NCBI RefSeq assembly: GCF_016446475.1
Contig: NZ_JAEHFP010000033.1
Location: 1-37,948, forward strand
Direction: 5' to 3'
Source of the DNA: Paracoccus binzhouensis
Lineage (GTDB): Bacteria > Pseudomonadota > Alphaproteobacteria > Rhodobacterales > Rhodobacteraceae
DNA length: 37,948 nt
Part shown: in pieces, positions 1 to 9,933 of the stretch
Position numbering within the stretch: the stretch's first letter is position 1
Layout: each line of letters opens with the position of its first letter
Translations under genes and position numbers: made by a program
The notes under the pieces: model-generated
Database searches by the model: none
Told to the model about the DNA's origin: nothing
What the model saw: the letters and a program-made list of their open reading frames with translations, nothing else

Positions 1-85
1 ACGACAAAACCGCAGACAGTTTCCTCGGCTTCATCGACATCGCCTGCATCAGGCTCTGGCTTCGCCATTTGTCAACATGACCTAG
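1..85 (+). mobile_element. 3' end of an IS5-type transposase gene (partial, cut by window edge)
   Basis: The frame starting at base 3 reads DKTADSFLGFIDIACIRLWL and ends at a TGA at 78-80. This D-K-x-A-x-x-(F/Y)-L-x-x-(I/V)-x-(I/L)-A-x-I-R-(I/L)-W-L pattern is the C-terminal end of IS5-family (IS427-like) transposases as I know them. After the final Arg-His the neighbouring frame continues as FVNMT and stops at a TAG at 83-85, so loss of one T in the TTT run at 68-70 may have shifted the last codons. The rest of the element lies outside the window, and I cannot identify its terminal inverted repeat or target duplication. The gap between this stop and the purL stop (86-236) holds no gene. Confidence 0.55.
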
Positions 86-209
86 GCCTCGGCCCGCCGG
101 CGATAAATGGGCATGATTGCCTATGACGCGAAAACCGGCCGGATTCCGCATACGCCCCGCCGCAGAGGCAGACCCGGCAGGGCGCCGTGGCGCGGCGGCC
201 GGCCATGCG

Positions 210-231
210 AGCCGGCTATGCGGGGCCGGCT
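210..231 (-). terminator. Possible 3' hairpin of purL (no U tract)
   Basis: AGCCGGC (210-216) and GCCGGCT (225-231) form a 7-bp stem just past the purL stop. No T-run follows on the minus strand, so this is at best an RNA-stabilising hairpin and not a standard intrinsic terminator. Confidence 0.25.
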
Positions 232-236
232 GCGGC

Positions 237-2408
<2,172 letters not shown>

Positions 2409-2556
2409 GTCTGGCGCCCTTTTCCCCGGTTTCCCCGGCCTTTTAAGCGCAGGCGGGGCTTTAGGAAAGGGGCCGCGCGCGGTGCGGTGGGGCGGCGATC
2501 CGAAGCGGTTCTGCCGCGCCGCGGCACGGGGCCGGGTGGCGGTCCGGGCGGCGGGC

Positions 2557-2585
2557 AAAAAAAAGCCGGGCATGAAGCCCGGCTC
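2557..2585 (-). terminator. Intrinsic terminator (minus strand)
   Basis: Read on the minus strand, GCCGGGC (2583-2577), loop TTCAT and GCCCGGC (2571-2565) are followed directly by eight T residues (2564-2557). This is the best intrinsic terminator in the window. It ends transcription coming from the LysR side and isolates purL. Confidence 0.9.
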
Positions 2586-2641
2586 AAGTCCAACAGGGAG
2601 GTTGAAGGTGATGAGAATTGCTTCAAATCATCGCCTTCGAG
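2557..2641 (-). ncRNA. Candidate small RNA, about 85 nt, two hairpins with a CCUCCC linker
   Basis: Minus-strand intergenic RNA candidate between the LysR gene and purL. From 5' to 3' it has a stem-loop (arms 2638-2628 and 2614-2604, 11 positions with one C-A mismatch, 13-nt loop), a single-stranded stretch with CCUCCC (2601-2596), then the terminator hairpin and eight Us. A promoter-like sequence lies 7-34 bases upstream of the inferred start at about 2641. Known Rhodobacter stress sRNAs such as CcsR use CCUCC-type anti-Shine-Dalgarno motifs next to stem-loops. Whether this RNA is a relative, or only the 3' UTR of the LysR gene, cannot be decided from sequence. No DUF1127 gene, the usual CcsR neighbour, is present. 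Confidence 0.5.
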
Positions 2642-2647
2642 ATCGGA

Positions 2648-2675
2648 AATATGTGCAGTCGGCGAACGGTTCAAG
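2648..2675 (-). promoter_or_regulatory. Putative heat-shock-type (RpoH-like) promoter of the sRNA
   Basis: On the minus strand CTTGAA (2675-2670), a 14-bp spacer and CACATATT (2655-2648) resemble the RpoH consensus CTTGAA-N13/14-CCCCATNT. Read for the housekeeping sigma factor the spacing (TTGAAC, 15 bp, CATATT) would be short. The TTGAACC unit is repeated twice in tandem here. Confidence 0.4.
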
Positions 2676-2760
2676 GTTCAAATGCCGATCGCGGGACATG
2701 GCCGATATGCATTTTGCGAATATCTCTTGCAGCAGCCCCGGCGCCCTGCCTGCGCGGCCG

Positions 2761-3681
2761 TCACTTGGCCGAGGGCAGGGCGGCCTGATCCTCGCTCTGC
2801 TGCTTGCGGATGGCCTGGATCTCCTCCAGCACGAAGTCGCGGAACGCCGTCACCCGGCGCGAGGTGCGCAGCTCTTCGGGGAAGGCCAGGAAGACCGGCA
2901 CCTCGCCCGACTCGATGCTGGGCAGCACCCGCACCAGATTGGGGAAGTCCGAGGTCAGGTAGTCGGGCAGCACGCCGATGCCGACATGGTTCAGCACCCC
3001 CTGCAGCACGCCGAAGTAATTGTTGACCATCAGCGTCGAGGTCATGTTCAGCCCCAGCAGCATCTGCGACAGCACCGCGCCCGAGCTGACCTGTGGGGTC
3101 TGCGGGTTCTGGCAGATCAGCCGGTGCGGCTTCAGATCCTCGAGCGAATCCGGCACGCCGGCCTTTTCCAGATATTGCTGCGTCGCATAAAGCCGCATGC
3201 GGATGTTCAGCAGCCGGCGCCGGATCAGGTCCTGCTGGTTGGGCTCCTTCATGCGGATGGCGACGTCGGCCTCGCGCATGGGCAGGTCCAGCACCCGCTC
3301 CTCCAGCATCAGGTCGATCTTCAGGTCCGGGTAGCGTTCGTAGAGCTTGGCCAGCCGCGGCACCAGCCACATGGTGCCGAAGCCGGTGGTGGTGGTCACC
3401 TTGAGCTCGCCGAAGACGTTTTCTTCGCTGTCGCGGATGCGGGCGGCGGTGGTGTCGAGCTTGCGCACCATGGACGAGGTGGCCTCGAAAAGCAGCTCGC
3501 CCTGTTCGGTCAGAATGAGACCGCGCGCGTGACGGTGAAAAAGCGTCGTGCCCAGCGAATCCTCCAGCGCCCGGATCTGGCGGCTGACGGCGGATTGCGA
3601 CAGGTGCAGAACATCGCCCGCATGGGTCAAGCTCCCTGCGTCGGCGACGGCGTGAAATATTCTTAACTTATCCCAATCCAT
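2761..3681 (-). CDS. LysR-family transcriptional regulator
   Basis: 306-aa DNA-binding regulator. The N-terminal winged helix-turn-helix (about residues 3-62) contains the LysR recognition-helix pattern [22 protein letters not shown]. The C-terminal part (about 90-295) is the periplasmic-binding-protein-like effector domain. I chose the ATG at 3681 ([12 protein letters not shown]), which matches the family N-terminus and has AGAAAG upstream; the open frame reaches back to 3750 with an untypical start. The gene diverges from murI, and a perfect inverted repeat at 3724-3743 lies 43 bp upstream of the start, a plausible autoregulatory site. Neither neighbour is an obvious metabolic target, so the regulon and effector are unknown. 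Confidence 0.93.
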   Translation of the reverse strand: MDWDKLRIFHAVADAGSLTHAGDVLHLSQSAVSRQIRALEDSLGTTLFHRHARGLILTEQGELLFEATSSMVRKLDTTAARIRDSEENVFGELKVTTTTGFGTMWLVPRLAKLYERYPDLKIDLMLEERVLDLPMREADVAIRMKEPNQQDLIRRRLLNIRMRLYATQQYLEKAGVPDSLEDLKPHRLICQNPQTPQVSSGAVLSQMLLGLNMTSTLMVNNYFGVLQGVLNHVGIGVLPDYLTSDFPNLVRVLPSIESGEVPVFLAFPEELRTSRRVTAFRDFVLEEIQAIRKQQSEDQAALPSAK

Positions 3682-4093
3682 AACAGTGCTTTCTTGCGGC
3701 ATCAGCCATGCAATCAGTGCAACCCTTATCACAGAAGATAAGGCGAACAACCCTGCAAAACGCGAAGAAAACCCTTTATCCGGCAGGCTTGCTGACCCAT
3801 TTTGCCTCCATACCAGTCAGCCGGCCGCAGCGGGCCGGGGAAGCAGGCAAAAATCCTCTTTCGCCGGGCGATTCGGGTGGGTGGCGCGTCACGCATTTTT
3901 GACCCATATGGTCGGCCGGGGACCGATCTTCCAGATCACCCTGCCGTTGCCGCGACCATCGGCCGCAATCCGCCGTTTCGGCTCATGGCGGCGGGCCGGC
4001 GGCCGCCTTGGCGCGACGCGGCCAGCTGACATAAATCATGGCATTCCGCCCCGCTGCGTCCTAAAAAGGCACGTCGCGAGCAGGAGGCTAGTC
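3682..4093. other. 412-bp divergent intergenic region, LysR gene / murI
   Basis: No gene is supported here; open frames in it are upstream extensions of murI. It holds the LysR operator candidate (3724-3743) and the murI ribosome-binding site AGGAGG (4082-4087). The first 100 bp on the LysR side are clearly AT-richer than the surroundings, as expected for promoter DNA. I could not pick a convincing murI promoter. Confidence 0.6.
3724..3743. promoter_or_regulatory. Palindromic operator candidate for the LysR regulator
   Basis: CCTTATC (3724-3730), N6, GATAAGG (3737-3743): a perfect 7-bp inverted repeat. It contains a T-N11-A pair (3726/3738), the LysR-box hallmark, and sits just upstream of the LysR start, where such proteins usually autoregulate. 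Confidence 0.45.
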
Positions 4094-4906
4094 ATGGCGG
4101 TGGGCATATTCGATTCGGGTCTGGGCGGTCTGACGGTCCTGGGCGCCGTCGCTGCCCGCCTGCCGCAGCTGCCGCTGGTCTATCTGGGCGACAATGCCCA
4201 CACCCCCTATGGCGTGCGCGATGCCGAGGACATCTTCAACCTGACCTGCGCGGGGGTCGAGCGGCTCTGGGCCGAGGGCTGCGACCTGGTGATCCTGGCC
4301 TGCAACACTGCCTCGGCCGCGGCGCTGAAGCGCATGCAGGAAACCTGGCTGCCCCAGGACAAGCGCGTCCTGGGCGTGTTCGTGCCGATGATCGAGGCGC
4401 TGACCGAGCGGCGCTGGGGCGACAACTCGCCGCCGCGCGAGGTGGCGGTCAAGCATGTGGCGCTGTTCGCCACCCCGGCGACCGTCGCCAGCCGCGCCTT
4501 CCAGCGCGAACTGGCGTTCCGCGCCATCGGCGTCGATGTCGAGGCGCAGCCTTGCGGCGGCGTGGTCGATGCGATCGAGATGGGCGACGAGATCCTGGCC
4601 GAGGCGCTGGTGACCAGCCATGTCGAGGCGCTGCTGCGCCGCATGCCGCATCCCGAGGCGGCGATCCTGGGTTGCACGCATTATCCGCTGGTGCAGGCCG
4701 CCTTCCAGAAGGCGCTGGGGCCGCAGGTCAAGGTCTATTCCCAGCCCGACCTGGTGGCCGAAAGCCTGGCCGACTACCTGAACCGCCATCCCGAGATGCT
4801 GGGCGACGGCACGGTCTCGCGCTTCCTGACCACCGGCGATGCCGAGCGCGTCTCGGGCAAGGCCACGCAATTCCTTCGCCATCCGATCAGGTTCGAAAGC
4901 GCCTGA
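4094..4906 (+). CDS. murI: Glutamate racemase
   Basis: Makes D-glutamate for peptidoglycan, in the cytoplasm. The 270-aa protein begins with the family signature ([13 protein letters not shown]) and has both catalytic-cysteine neighbourhoods: ACNTASA around residue 70 and GCTHYPL around residue 195. The start at 4094 is fixed by a perfect AGGAGG 6 bp upstream. An in-frame extension to 3686 is non-coding in character. ccmE starts 18 bp after its stop, so the two are probably co-transcribed. With alr at 17.8 kb the window holds two racemases of D-amino-acid supply for the cell wall. Confidence 0.96.
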   Translation: MAVGIFDSGLGGLTVLGAVAARLPQLPLVYLGDNAHTPYGVRDAEDIFNLTCAGVERLWAEGCDLVILACNTASAAALKRMQETWLPQDKRVLGVFVPMIEALTERRWGDNSPPREVAVKHVALFATPATVASRAFQRELAFRAIGVDVEAQPCGGVVDAIEMGDEILAEALVTSHVEALLRRMPHPEAAILGCTHYPLVQAAFQKALGPQVKVYSQPDLVAESLADYLNRHPEMLGDGTVSRFLTTGDAERVSGKATQFLRHPIRFESA

Positions 4907-4924
4907 AGCTGGAAAGCCAGTAAA

Positions 4925-5368
4925 ATGAAATCGCTCAAGAAAAAGCGCCGTATCCAGATCCTTGTCGCCGCCGCCGTCGCCCTGGTGCTGGCGGTGGGGC
5001 TGATCGGCTACGGCTTTCGCGACGGCATCAACCTCTATCGCTCGCCCAGCCAGATGGCCGAAAGCCCGCCCCAGGCCGGCGAGGTGTTTCGCCTTGGCGG
5101 CCTGGTCGAGGATGGCAGCCTGGTCCGCGGCGCCAGCGAGACGGTGAGCTTCCGCGTCACCGATGGCGGCGCCTCGATCCCGGTGCGCTTCACCGGCGTG
5201 CTGCCCGATCTCTTCGCCGAGGGTCAGGGCATGATCGGCACCGGCCGCATGGAGGGCGACACCTTCGTCGCCACCGAGATCCTGGCCAAGCATGACGAGA
5301 ACTACATGCCGCGCGAAGTCATCGACTCGCTCAAGGAGCAGGGCGTCTACGAGGACCCGAATTCCTGA
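4925..5368 (+). CDS. ccmE: Cytochrome c maturation heme chaperone CcmE
   Basis: Membrane-anchored periplasmic protein that binds heme covalently and hands it to the CcmF/CcmH ligase. The 147-aa protein has a basic N-terminus, one membrane anchor (about residues 10-30), an OB-fold domain, and the heme-attachment motif AKHDENYMP with His123 and Tyr127. It follows murI by 18 bp with GGAAAG as ribosome-binding site. Its partners ccmF and ccmH lie downstream but are separated from it by an endolysin-holin pair. Confidence 0.96.
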   Translation: MKSLKKKRRIQILVAAAVALVLAVGLIGYGFRDGINLYRSPSQMAESPPQAGEVFRLGGLVEDGSLVRGASETVSFRVTDGGASIPVRFTGVLPDLFAEGQGMIGTGRMEGDTFVATEILAKHDENYMPREVIDSLKEQGVYEDPNS

Positions 5369-5382
5369 CGCAACGCGCGCCG

Positions 5383-5401
5383 GGTTAACAAGCCGTTAAC
5401 C
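5383..5401 (+). promoter_or_regulatory. CtrA-type binding site upstream of the endolysin gene
   Basis: TTAA (5385-5388), N7, TTAA (5396-5399) followed by C is a perfect match to the alphaproteobacterial CtrA consensus TTAA-N7-TTAAC. It also lies within a perfect inverted repeat, GGTTAAC-N5-GTTAACC. It is 46 bp upstream of the endolysin ATG, in the 77-bp gap after ccmE. CtrA is a known regulator of GTA release in Rhodobacterales, so position and match agree. Confidence 0.7.
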
Positions 5402-5445
5402 GCGTTCCCCGAGCCTTGGCCCCGTTTCCGCAAATGGGGGCTGGC

Positions 5446-6057
5446 ATGAAGACGGTGGAACAGATCGCGGCCGAGATCGTCGCGCGTGAGGGGGGCTACG
5501 TCAACGACCCCGACGATCCGGGCGGGGCGACGAATTACGGCGTCACGCTGGCGACGCTGCGGCGGCTGGGCATCGACAAGACCGGCGACGGCCGGGTCGA
5601 TGTCGCGGATGTCAGGGCGCTGACCCGCGCCGATGCCGAGCGCATCTTCGTCGAGCATTACTTCCGCCGGCCGCGGCTGGCGGAACTGCCGGATTCGGTG
5701 CAGGCCTCGGTCTTCGACATGTATGTCAATGCCGGGACCAACGCGGTGAAGATCCTGCAGCGGCTGGTCACGCGCATGGGCTTCGCGGCGACCGACGACG
5801 GGCTGGTCGGGCCGCGCACGATCCTGGCGGCGCGGCAGGCCGATGCGGCGGCGCCGGGCCATTTCGCCGACGCCTACGGCATCGCGCGGCGCAACTACTA
5901 CTATTCGCTGGGCGATGCGCGTCCGGCCAGCCGCAAATACGCCCGCACGCGATCGGGCGGCAAGGGCGGCTGGATCCTGCGGGCCGAGGAATTCATCTCG
6001 CCCCGCTATCATCTCACGGCGGCGGAACATCGGGCAAGGGTGGCGACATGGGCGTGA
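5446..6057 (+). CDS. GTA-type endolysin, glycosyl hydrolase family 108
   Basis: Peptidoglycan-cleaving lysozyme-like enzyme that lyses the cell from inside. The 203-aa protein has the GH108 signature EGGYVNDPDDPGGATNYGVT (residues 15-34), with Glu15 the expected catalytic acid. A C-terminal putative peptidoglycan-binding region follows (about 95-180). I chose the ATG at 5446 (MKTVEQIAAEIV), preceded by GGGGG; ten extra residues from 5416 look non-coding. It has no signal peptide, so export must come from the holin, whose gene overlaps it. The GH108 plus 3TM holin pair corresponds to the lysis genes of the Rhodobacter gene transfer agent. No other phage gene is in the window, which argues against a prophage. 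Confidence 0.88.
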   Translation: MKTVEQIAAEIVAREGGYVNDPDDPGGATNYGVTLATLRRLGIDKTGDGRVDVADVRALTRADAERIFVEHYFRRPRLAELPDSVQASVFDMYVNAGTNAVKILQRLVTRMGFAATDDGLVGPRTILAARQADAAAPGHFADAYGIARRNYYYSLGDARPASRKYARTRSGGKGGWILRAEEFISPRYHLTAAEHRARVATWA

Positions 6058-6560
6058 TGGACCGTTTCCTGGGGGCGGGAGCCGCCGCCGCCACCGTCGC
6101 CAATGCCGCGACCGGCATGGCCGAGGTGTTCCGCGCGAATGCGACGCGCCGCATGGAACTGGACGAGGAAGCCTATGCCCGCGCCATCACCCAGCATGGC
6201 GCCGAATTCGCCGCCGCGCCGCGGGGCTGGTTCGACGGGGCGATGAACGGGCTGAACCGGCTGCCGCGGCCGCTGATGACGCTGGGGACGCTGGCGCTGT
6301 TCGTCTATGCCATGGTCGAGCCCGAGGGCTTCGGCCTGCGGATGCAGAACCTGAACCTGGTGCCCGAGCCGCTGTGGTGGCTGCTGGGCGCCGTCATCAG
6401 CTTCTATTTCGGTGCGCGCGAGGCGCATTACTTCCGCAGCCGGCCGGTCATCGCCCGGCCGGGGCAGGCCCCCGTGACCCCGCGGGCGGCGGAAGCGGTC
6501 GAGCCCTTCGCCGACAACCCGGCCCTGCGCGACTGGGCCGAGGCGGAAGCGGCGAAATAG
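6048..6560 (+). CDS. GTA-type holin, 3TM family
   Basis: 170-aa inner-membrane protein that probably releases the endolysin. Hydrophobic segments lie at about residues 5-22 (weak, Ala-rich), 75-91 and 109-123, with a polar cytoplasmic stretch between the first two. This architecture and sequence character match the Pfam holin family named for gene transfer agents (GTA_holin_3TM). The start at 6048 overlaps the endolysin end by 10 bp and has AAGGG at good spacing. A second ATG at 6057 overlaps the endolysin stop as TGATG, which would also couple translation; dual starts are known for holins, but here that is speculation. ccmF follows after 88 bp. Confidence 0.82.
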   Translation: MGVMDRFLGAGAAAATVANAATGMAEVFRANATRRMELDEEAYARAITQHGAEFAAAPRGWFDGAMNGLNRLPRPLMTLGTLALFVYAMVEPEGFGLRMQNLNLVPEPLWWLLGAVISFYFGAREAHYFRSRPVIARPGQAPVTPRAAEAVEPFADNPALRDWAEAEAAK

Positions 6561-6648
6561 CGATGCTGTGACAATCTGGCGGGCGCGGGGGGCTGGCTTG
6601 CCGCCCGCGCCGCGGCTATTCTGCGGGCCAGCCACCCGGAGGAAGCCC

Positions 6649-8610
6649 ATGATCGCCGAAATCGGCCATTTCGCCCTGATCCTGGCCTTTGCCGTGGCCC
6701 TGTTCCAGATGATCGTGCCGATGATCGGCGCCGCCAGGGGCTGGAGCGGCTGGATCGACAGCGCCCGGCCCGCCGCGCTGGCGCAATTCGGGCTGATCGG
6801 CATCGCCTTCGCGGCGCTGACCATGGCCTTCGTGACCTCGGATTTCTCGGTCGCGCTGGTCTACGAGAATTCGCATACCGCCAAGCCGATGATTTACAAG
6901 ATCAGCGGCGTCTGGGGCAATCACGAGGGCTCGATGCTGCTTTGGGTGCTGATCCTGTCGCTGTTCGGCGCGGCGGCTGCCAGCTTCGACGCCAACCTGC
7001 CGCCCCGGCTGCGGGCGCGGGTGCTGTCGGTGCAGGCGGCGATCGGCGCGGCCTTCCTGGCCTTCATCCTGTTCACCTCGAACCCGTTCCTGCGCATGGC
7101 CAGCCCGCCGTTCAACGGGCGCGACCTGAACCCGCTTCTGCAGGATCCCGGCCTCGCCTTCCATCCGCCCTTCCTCTATCTCGGCTATGTCGGGCTCAGC
7201 ATGGCCTTCAGCTTTGCCGTCGCGGCGCTGATCGAGGGGCGGGTCGATGCCGCCTGGGCGCGCTGGGTCCGGCCCTGGACGCTGGCGGCCTGGGTCTTCC
7301 TGACCATCGGCATCGCCCTGGGATCCTGGTGGGCCTATTACGAGCTCGGCTGGGGCGGGTTCTGGTTCTGGGACCCGGTGGAAAATGCCAGCTTCATGCC
7401 CTGGCTGATCGCTGCGGCGCTGCTGCATTCCGCCATCGTCGTGGAAAAGCGCGAGGTGCTGAAAAGCTGGACCATCCTGCTGGCGATCCTGGCCTTCGGC
7501 TTTTCGCTGATCGGCACCTTCATCGTGCGCTCGGGCGTCATCACCTCGGTCCACAGCTTCGCCAGCGACCCCGAGCGCGGCGTCTTCATCCTGGCGATCC
7601 TGGCCGTCTTCGTCGGGGGGGCGCTGCTGCTGTTTGCCTTGCGCGCCGCCTCGATGCAGGCGCGGGGCGCCTTCGCCCCGGTCTCGCGCGAGGGGGCGCT
7701 GGTGCTCAATAACATCCTGCTGGCGGTTTCGGCCTTCGTCGTATTCATCGGCACGGTCTGGCCGCTGGTGGCCGAGATGGCCTGGGACAAGAAGCTCTCG
7801 GTCGGCGCGCCCTTCTTCGAAAAGGCCTTCACCCCCTTCATGGTGGCGCTGGCGATCATCCTGCCGCTGGGCGCCATCCTGCCCTGGAAGCGCGGCCGGC
7901 TGAAGCGCGCGCTTTATCCGCTGCGCGGTGTGCTGCTGCTTGCCGCCGCCGTCATGGCGCTGGTCTTTGCCGTCTCGACCGGGCATTCGGCGCTGGCGGT
8001 GATCGGCGCCGGGCTGGGCGCCTGGCTGGTCGGCGGTGCCGCGGTGGACCTGTGGCTGCGCACCGGCAATTCCGGCCTTTCCCGCCTGCGCCGGCTGCCG
8101 CGCGCCGATTGGGGCAAGGCGGTGGCCCATGCCGGGCTGGGCGTCACCTTCATCGGCATCAGCCTGCTGATGGCCTGGCAGGTCGAGGACATCCGCGTGG
8201 CCCAGGTCGACCAGACCTTCACCGTCGCCGGCTATGACATCACGCTCGAGGCGGTCGAGGAGCGCCCCGGCCCGAACTACGACGCGACCATCGCCACGAT
8301 GAAGGTCGGCCGCGGTGGCCGGCAGGTGGCCGTGCTGCATCCCGAAAAGCGGATCTATCCGGTGCAGGCCATGCCGACGACCGAGGCGGCGATCCAGAAC
8401 GGGCTGTTCCGCGACCTCTACCTGGTGATCGGCGACGAGCAGCAGAATGGCGGCTGGGCGGTGCGCAGCTATATCAAGCCCTTCGCCAGCTGGATCTGGC
8501 TGGGCGCGGCGCTGATGGCGCTTGGCGGCTGCATCAGCCTGTCGGACCGGCGCTATCGCGTCGCCGCCGGGGCGCGGCAGGCGCGCGTCGCGGCCCAGCC
8601 GGCGGAGTAG
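6649..8610 (+). CDS. ccmF: Heme lyase subunit CcmF
   Basis: Large inner-membrane protein of the system I cytochrome c ligase; it moves heme from CcmE to apocytochrome c. It is 653 aa with about 15 hydrophobic segments. The Trp-rich heme-handling motif of the family lies near residues 235-245 (GWGGFWFWDPVENASFMPWL). The start at 6649 is fixed by GGAGGAAG 3-10 bp upstream; the frame extends back to 6568 without support. ccmH follows after 3 bp. This pair corresponds to the genes called ccl1/ccl2 or cycK/cycL in older Rhodobacter and Paracoccus literature. Confidence 0.97.
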   Translation: MIAEIGHFALILAFAVALFQMIVPMIGAARGWSGWIDSARPAALAQFGLIGIAFAALTMAFVTSDFSVALVYENSHTAKPMIYKISGVWGNHEGSMLLWVLILSLFGAAAASFDANLPPRLRARVLSVQAAIGAAFLAFILFTSNPFLRMASPPFNGRDLNPLLQDPGLAFHPPFLYLGYVGLSMAFSFAVAALIEGRVDAAWARWVRPWTLAAWVFLTIGIALGSWWAYYELGWGGFWFWDPVENASFMPWLIAAALLHSAIVVEKREVLKSWTILLAILAFGFSLIGTFIVRSGVITSVHSFASDPERGVFILAILAVFVGGALLLFALRAASMQARGAFAPVSREGALVLNNILLAVSAFVVFIGTVWPLVAEMAWDKKLSVGAPFFEKAFTPFMVALAIILPLGAILPWKRGRLKRALYPLRGVLLLAAAVMALVFAVSTGHSALAVIGAGLGAWLVGGAAVDLWLRTGNSGLSRLRRLPRADWGKAVAHAGLGVTFIGISLLMAWQVEDIRVAQVDQTFTVAGYDITLEAVEERPGPNYDATIATMKVGRGGRQVAVLHPEKRIYPVQAMPTTEAAIQNGLFRDLYLVIGDEQQNGGWAVRSYIKPFASWIWLGAALMALGGCISLSDRRYRVAAGARQARVAAQPAE

Positions 8611-8613
8611 GCC

Positions 8614-9078
8614 ATGCGCGCGCTGCTTCTTTGCCTGTCGTTGCTGCTCGCCTTGCCGGCCGCCCTGCCGGTCTGGGCCGTGCAACCCGACGAGGTGCTG
8701 TCCGACCCGGCGCTGGAGGCGCGGGCGCGCGAGATCTCGAAGATCCTGCGCTGCCCGGTCTGCGCGGGCGAGACCATCGACGAATCCAATGCGCCGATCA
8801 GCCGCGACCTGCGGCTTTACCTGCGCGAGCGGCTGGTCGCGGGCGACAGCGATGCCGAGGCGGTGCAGGCCGTCACCGACCGCTTCGGCGAATACGTGCT
8901 GTTCCAGCCGCCGGCGCGCGGGGTGAACTGGCTGCTCTACCTCGCCGGGCCGGTGATGGCGGTCCTGGCGCTGCTGGTGGGCTGGCGCTTCGTGCGTTCG
9001 CGCAACCTTGCCGAGGAGAGCCCGGCGCGCCTTTCGGAGGAGGAGAAGGCGCGGCTGGACCGGATCATGCGCGACTGA
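8614..9078 (+). CDS. ccmH: Cytochrome c maturation thiol reductase CcmH
   Basis: 154-aa membrane-anchored periplasmic protein that keeps the CXXCH cysteines of apocytochrome c reduced for heme attachment. It has a signal peptide (cut near residue 22), the family motif LRCPVCAG with Cys47 and Cys50, and a C-terminal membrane helix (about 105-125). This is the short form of CcmH, without the TPR domain (CcmI) seen in the longer enterobacterial protein. It starts 3 bp after the ccmF stop, so the two are one transcription unit. Confidence 0.95.
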   Translation: MRALLLCLSLLLALPAALPVWAVQPDEVLSDPALEARAREISKILRCPVCAGETIDESNAPISRDLRLYLRERLVAGDSDAEAVQAVTDRFGEYVLFQPPARGVNWLLYLAGPVMAVLALLVGWRFVRSRNLAEESPARLSEEEKARLDRIMRD

Positions 9079-9143
9079 CGCAGGGTCGGGCCTTTTCCCG
9101 CCGCTGGCGCTTGGGCAGGATGGCCGAAAGCAGGGGGGACCGG

Positions 9144-9914
9144 ATGAGCTTTCAGACCATCGAATTCACGCATCGGGACGGGATTGCGCGGCTGGCCTTG
9201 AACCGGCCCGATACCGTCAACGCGCTCAATCGCACCATGCGGGCCGAGATCGTGGCGGCGATGACGAACCTGCCGCAGGGCACGCGCTGCGTGGTGCTGA
9301 CCGGGAACGGGCGCGGCTTCTGTTCGGGCCAGGACCTGACCGACGCCACGGCCGGCTTCGACGTGGAAACCATCCTGCGCGAGGAATACGAGCCGATGCT
9401 GGCCGCCATCTCGGACGCGCCGGTGCCGGTGATCGCGGCGGTGAACGGCATCGCGGCCGGGGCCGGCGCCAACCTGGCGCTGGCCGCCGATGTGGTCATC
9501 GCCACGGAAAGCGCCAGTTTCGTGCAGGCTTTCAGCCGCATCGGGTTGATTCCCGATGCCGGCGGCACCTTCATCGTGCCGCGCTCGGTCGGCGTGCCGC
9601 GCGCCATGGGGATGATGCTGTTCGCCGATCGCATCCCGGCGGCCCGGGCGGCGGAATGGGGGCTGATCTGGGAGGCGGTGCCGGACGCGGACTTCGCGAC
9701 CGTGGTGGCAGAGCGGGCGCAAACCCTGGCCGAGGGGCCGACAGCGGCGTTCCTGGCGATCCGCCAGGCGCTGCGGACATCAAGCGGCAACGACATGGCG
9801 GCGCAACTGCGGCTCGAGGCGCAGTTGCAGGGCCAGATGGCGCGGACCGAGGACTTCGCCGAGGGCGTCGCCGCCTTCCTGCAGAAGCGCGCGCCCCGGT
9901 TCAAGGGGCGCTGA
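9144..9914 (+). CDS. Enoyl-CoA hydratase/isomerase family protein, PaaG-like
   Basis: 256-aa crotonase-fold enzyme acting on an acyl-CoA thioester. The oxyanion-hole segments are visible (GFCSGQDL near residue 58 and NGIAAGAGANLALAAD near 98). The sequence IGLIPDAGGTF near residue 133 carries an Asp where PaaG-type isomerases have their catalytic acid, and the usual hydratase second Glu is not evident. This suggests 1,2-epoxyphenylacetyl-CoA isomerase-type chemistry, but no other phenylacetate gene is nearby, so the substrate is open. The start at 9144 is preceded by GGGGGGA. It follows ccmH by 65 bp and converges on the NUDIX gene with 19 bp between stops. Confidence 0.88.
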   Translation: MSFQTIEFTHRDGIARLALNRPDTVNALNRTMRAEIVAAMTNLPQGTRCVVLTGNGRGFCSGQDLTDATAGFDVETILREEYEPMLAAISDAPVPVIAAVNGIAAGAGANLALAADVVIATESASFVQAFSRIGLIPDAGGTFIVPRSVGVPRAMGMMLFADRIPAARAAEWGLIWEAVPDADFATVVAERAQTLAEGPTAAFLAIRQALRTSSGNDMAAQLRLEAQLQGQMARTEDFAEGVAAFLQKRAPRFKGR

Positions 9915-9933
9915 CCGATCCGGCGATGTGGCT

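Noticed and set aside
3686..4093. Upstream extension of murI
   Set aside because: Covers promoter-like AT-rich DNA and a perfect ribosome-binding site marks the start at 4094.
5369..6560. Prophage remnant
   Set aside because: Only endolysin and holin are present, in a conserved gene cluster and with local base composition; the GTA lysis pair explains this better.
6616..8685. 689-codon minus-strand frame opposite ccmF
   Set aside because: Composition is Gln/Arg/Asp/Gly/His-rich with no hydrophobic or domain pattern; it is the antisense shadow of ccmF.
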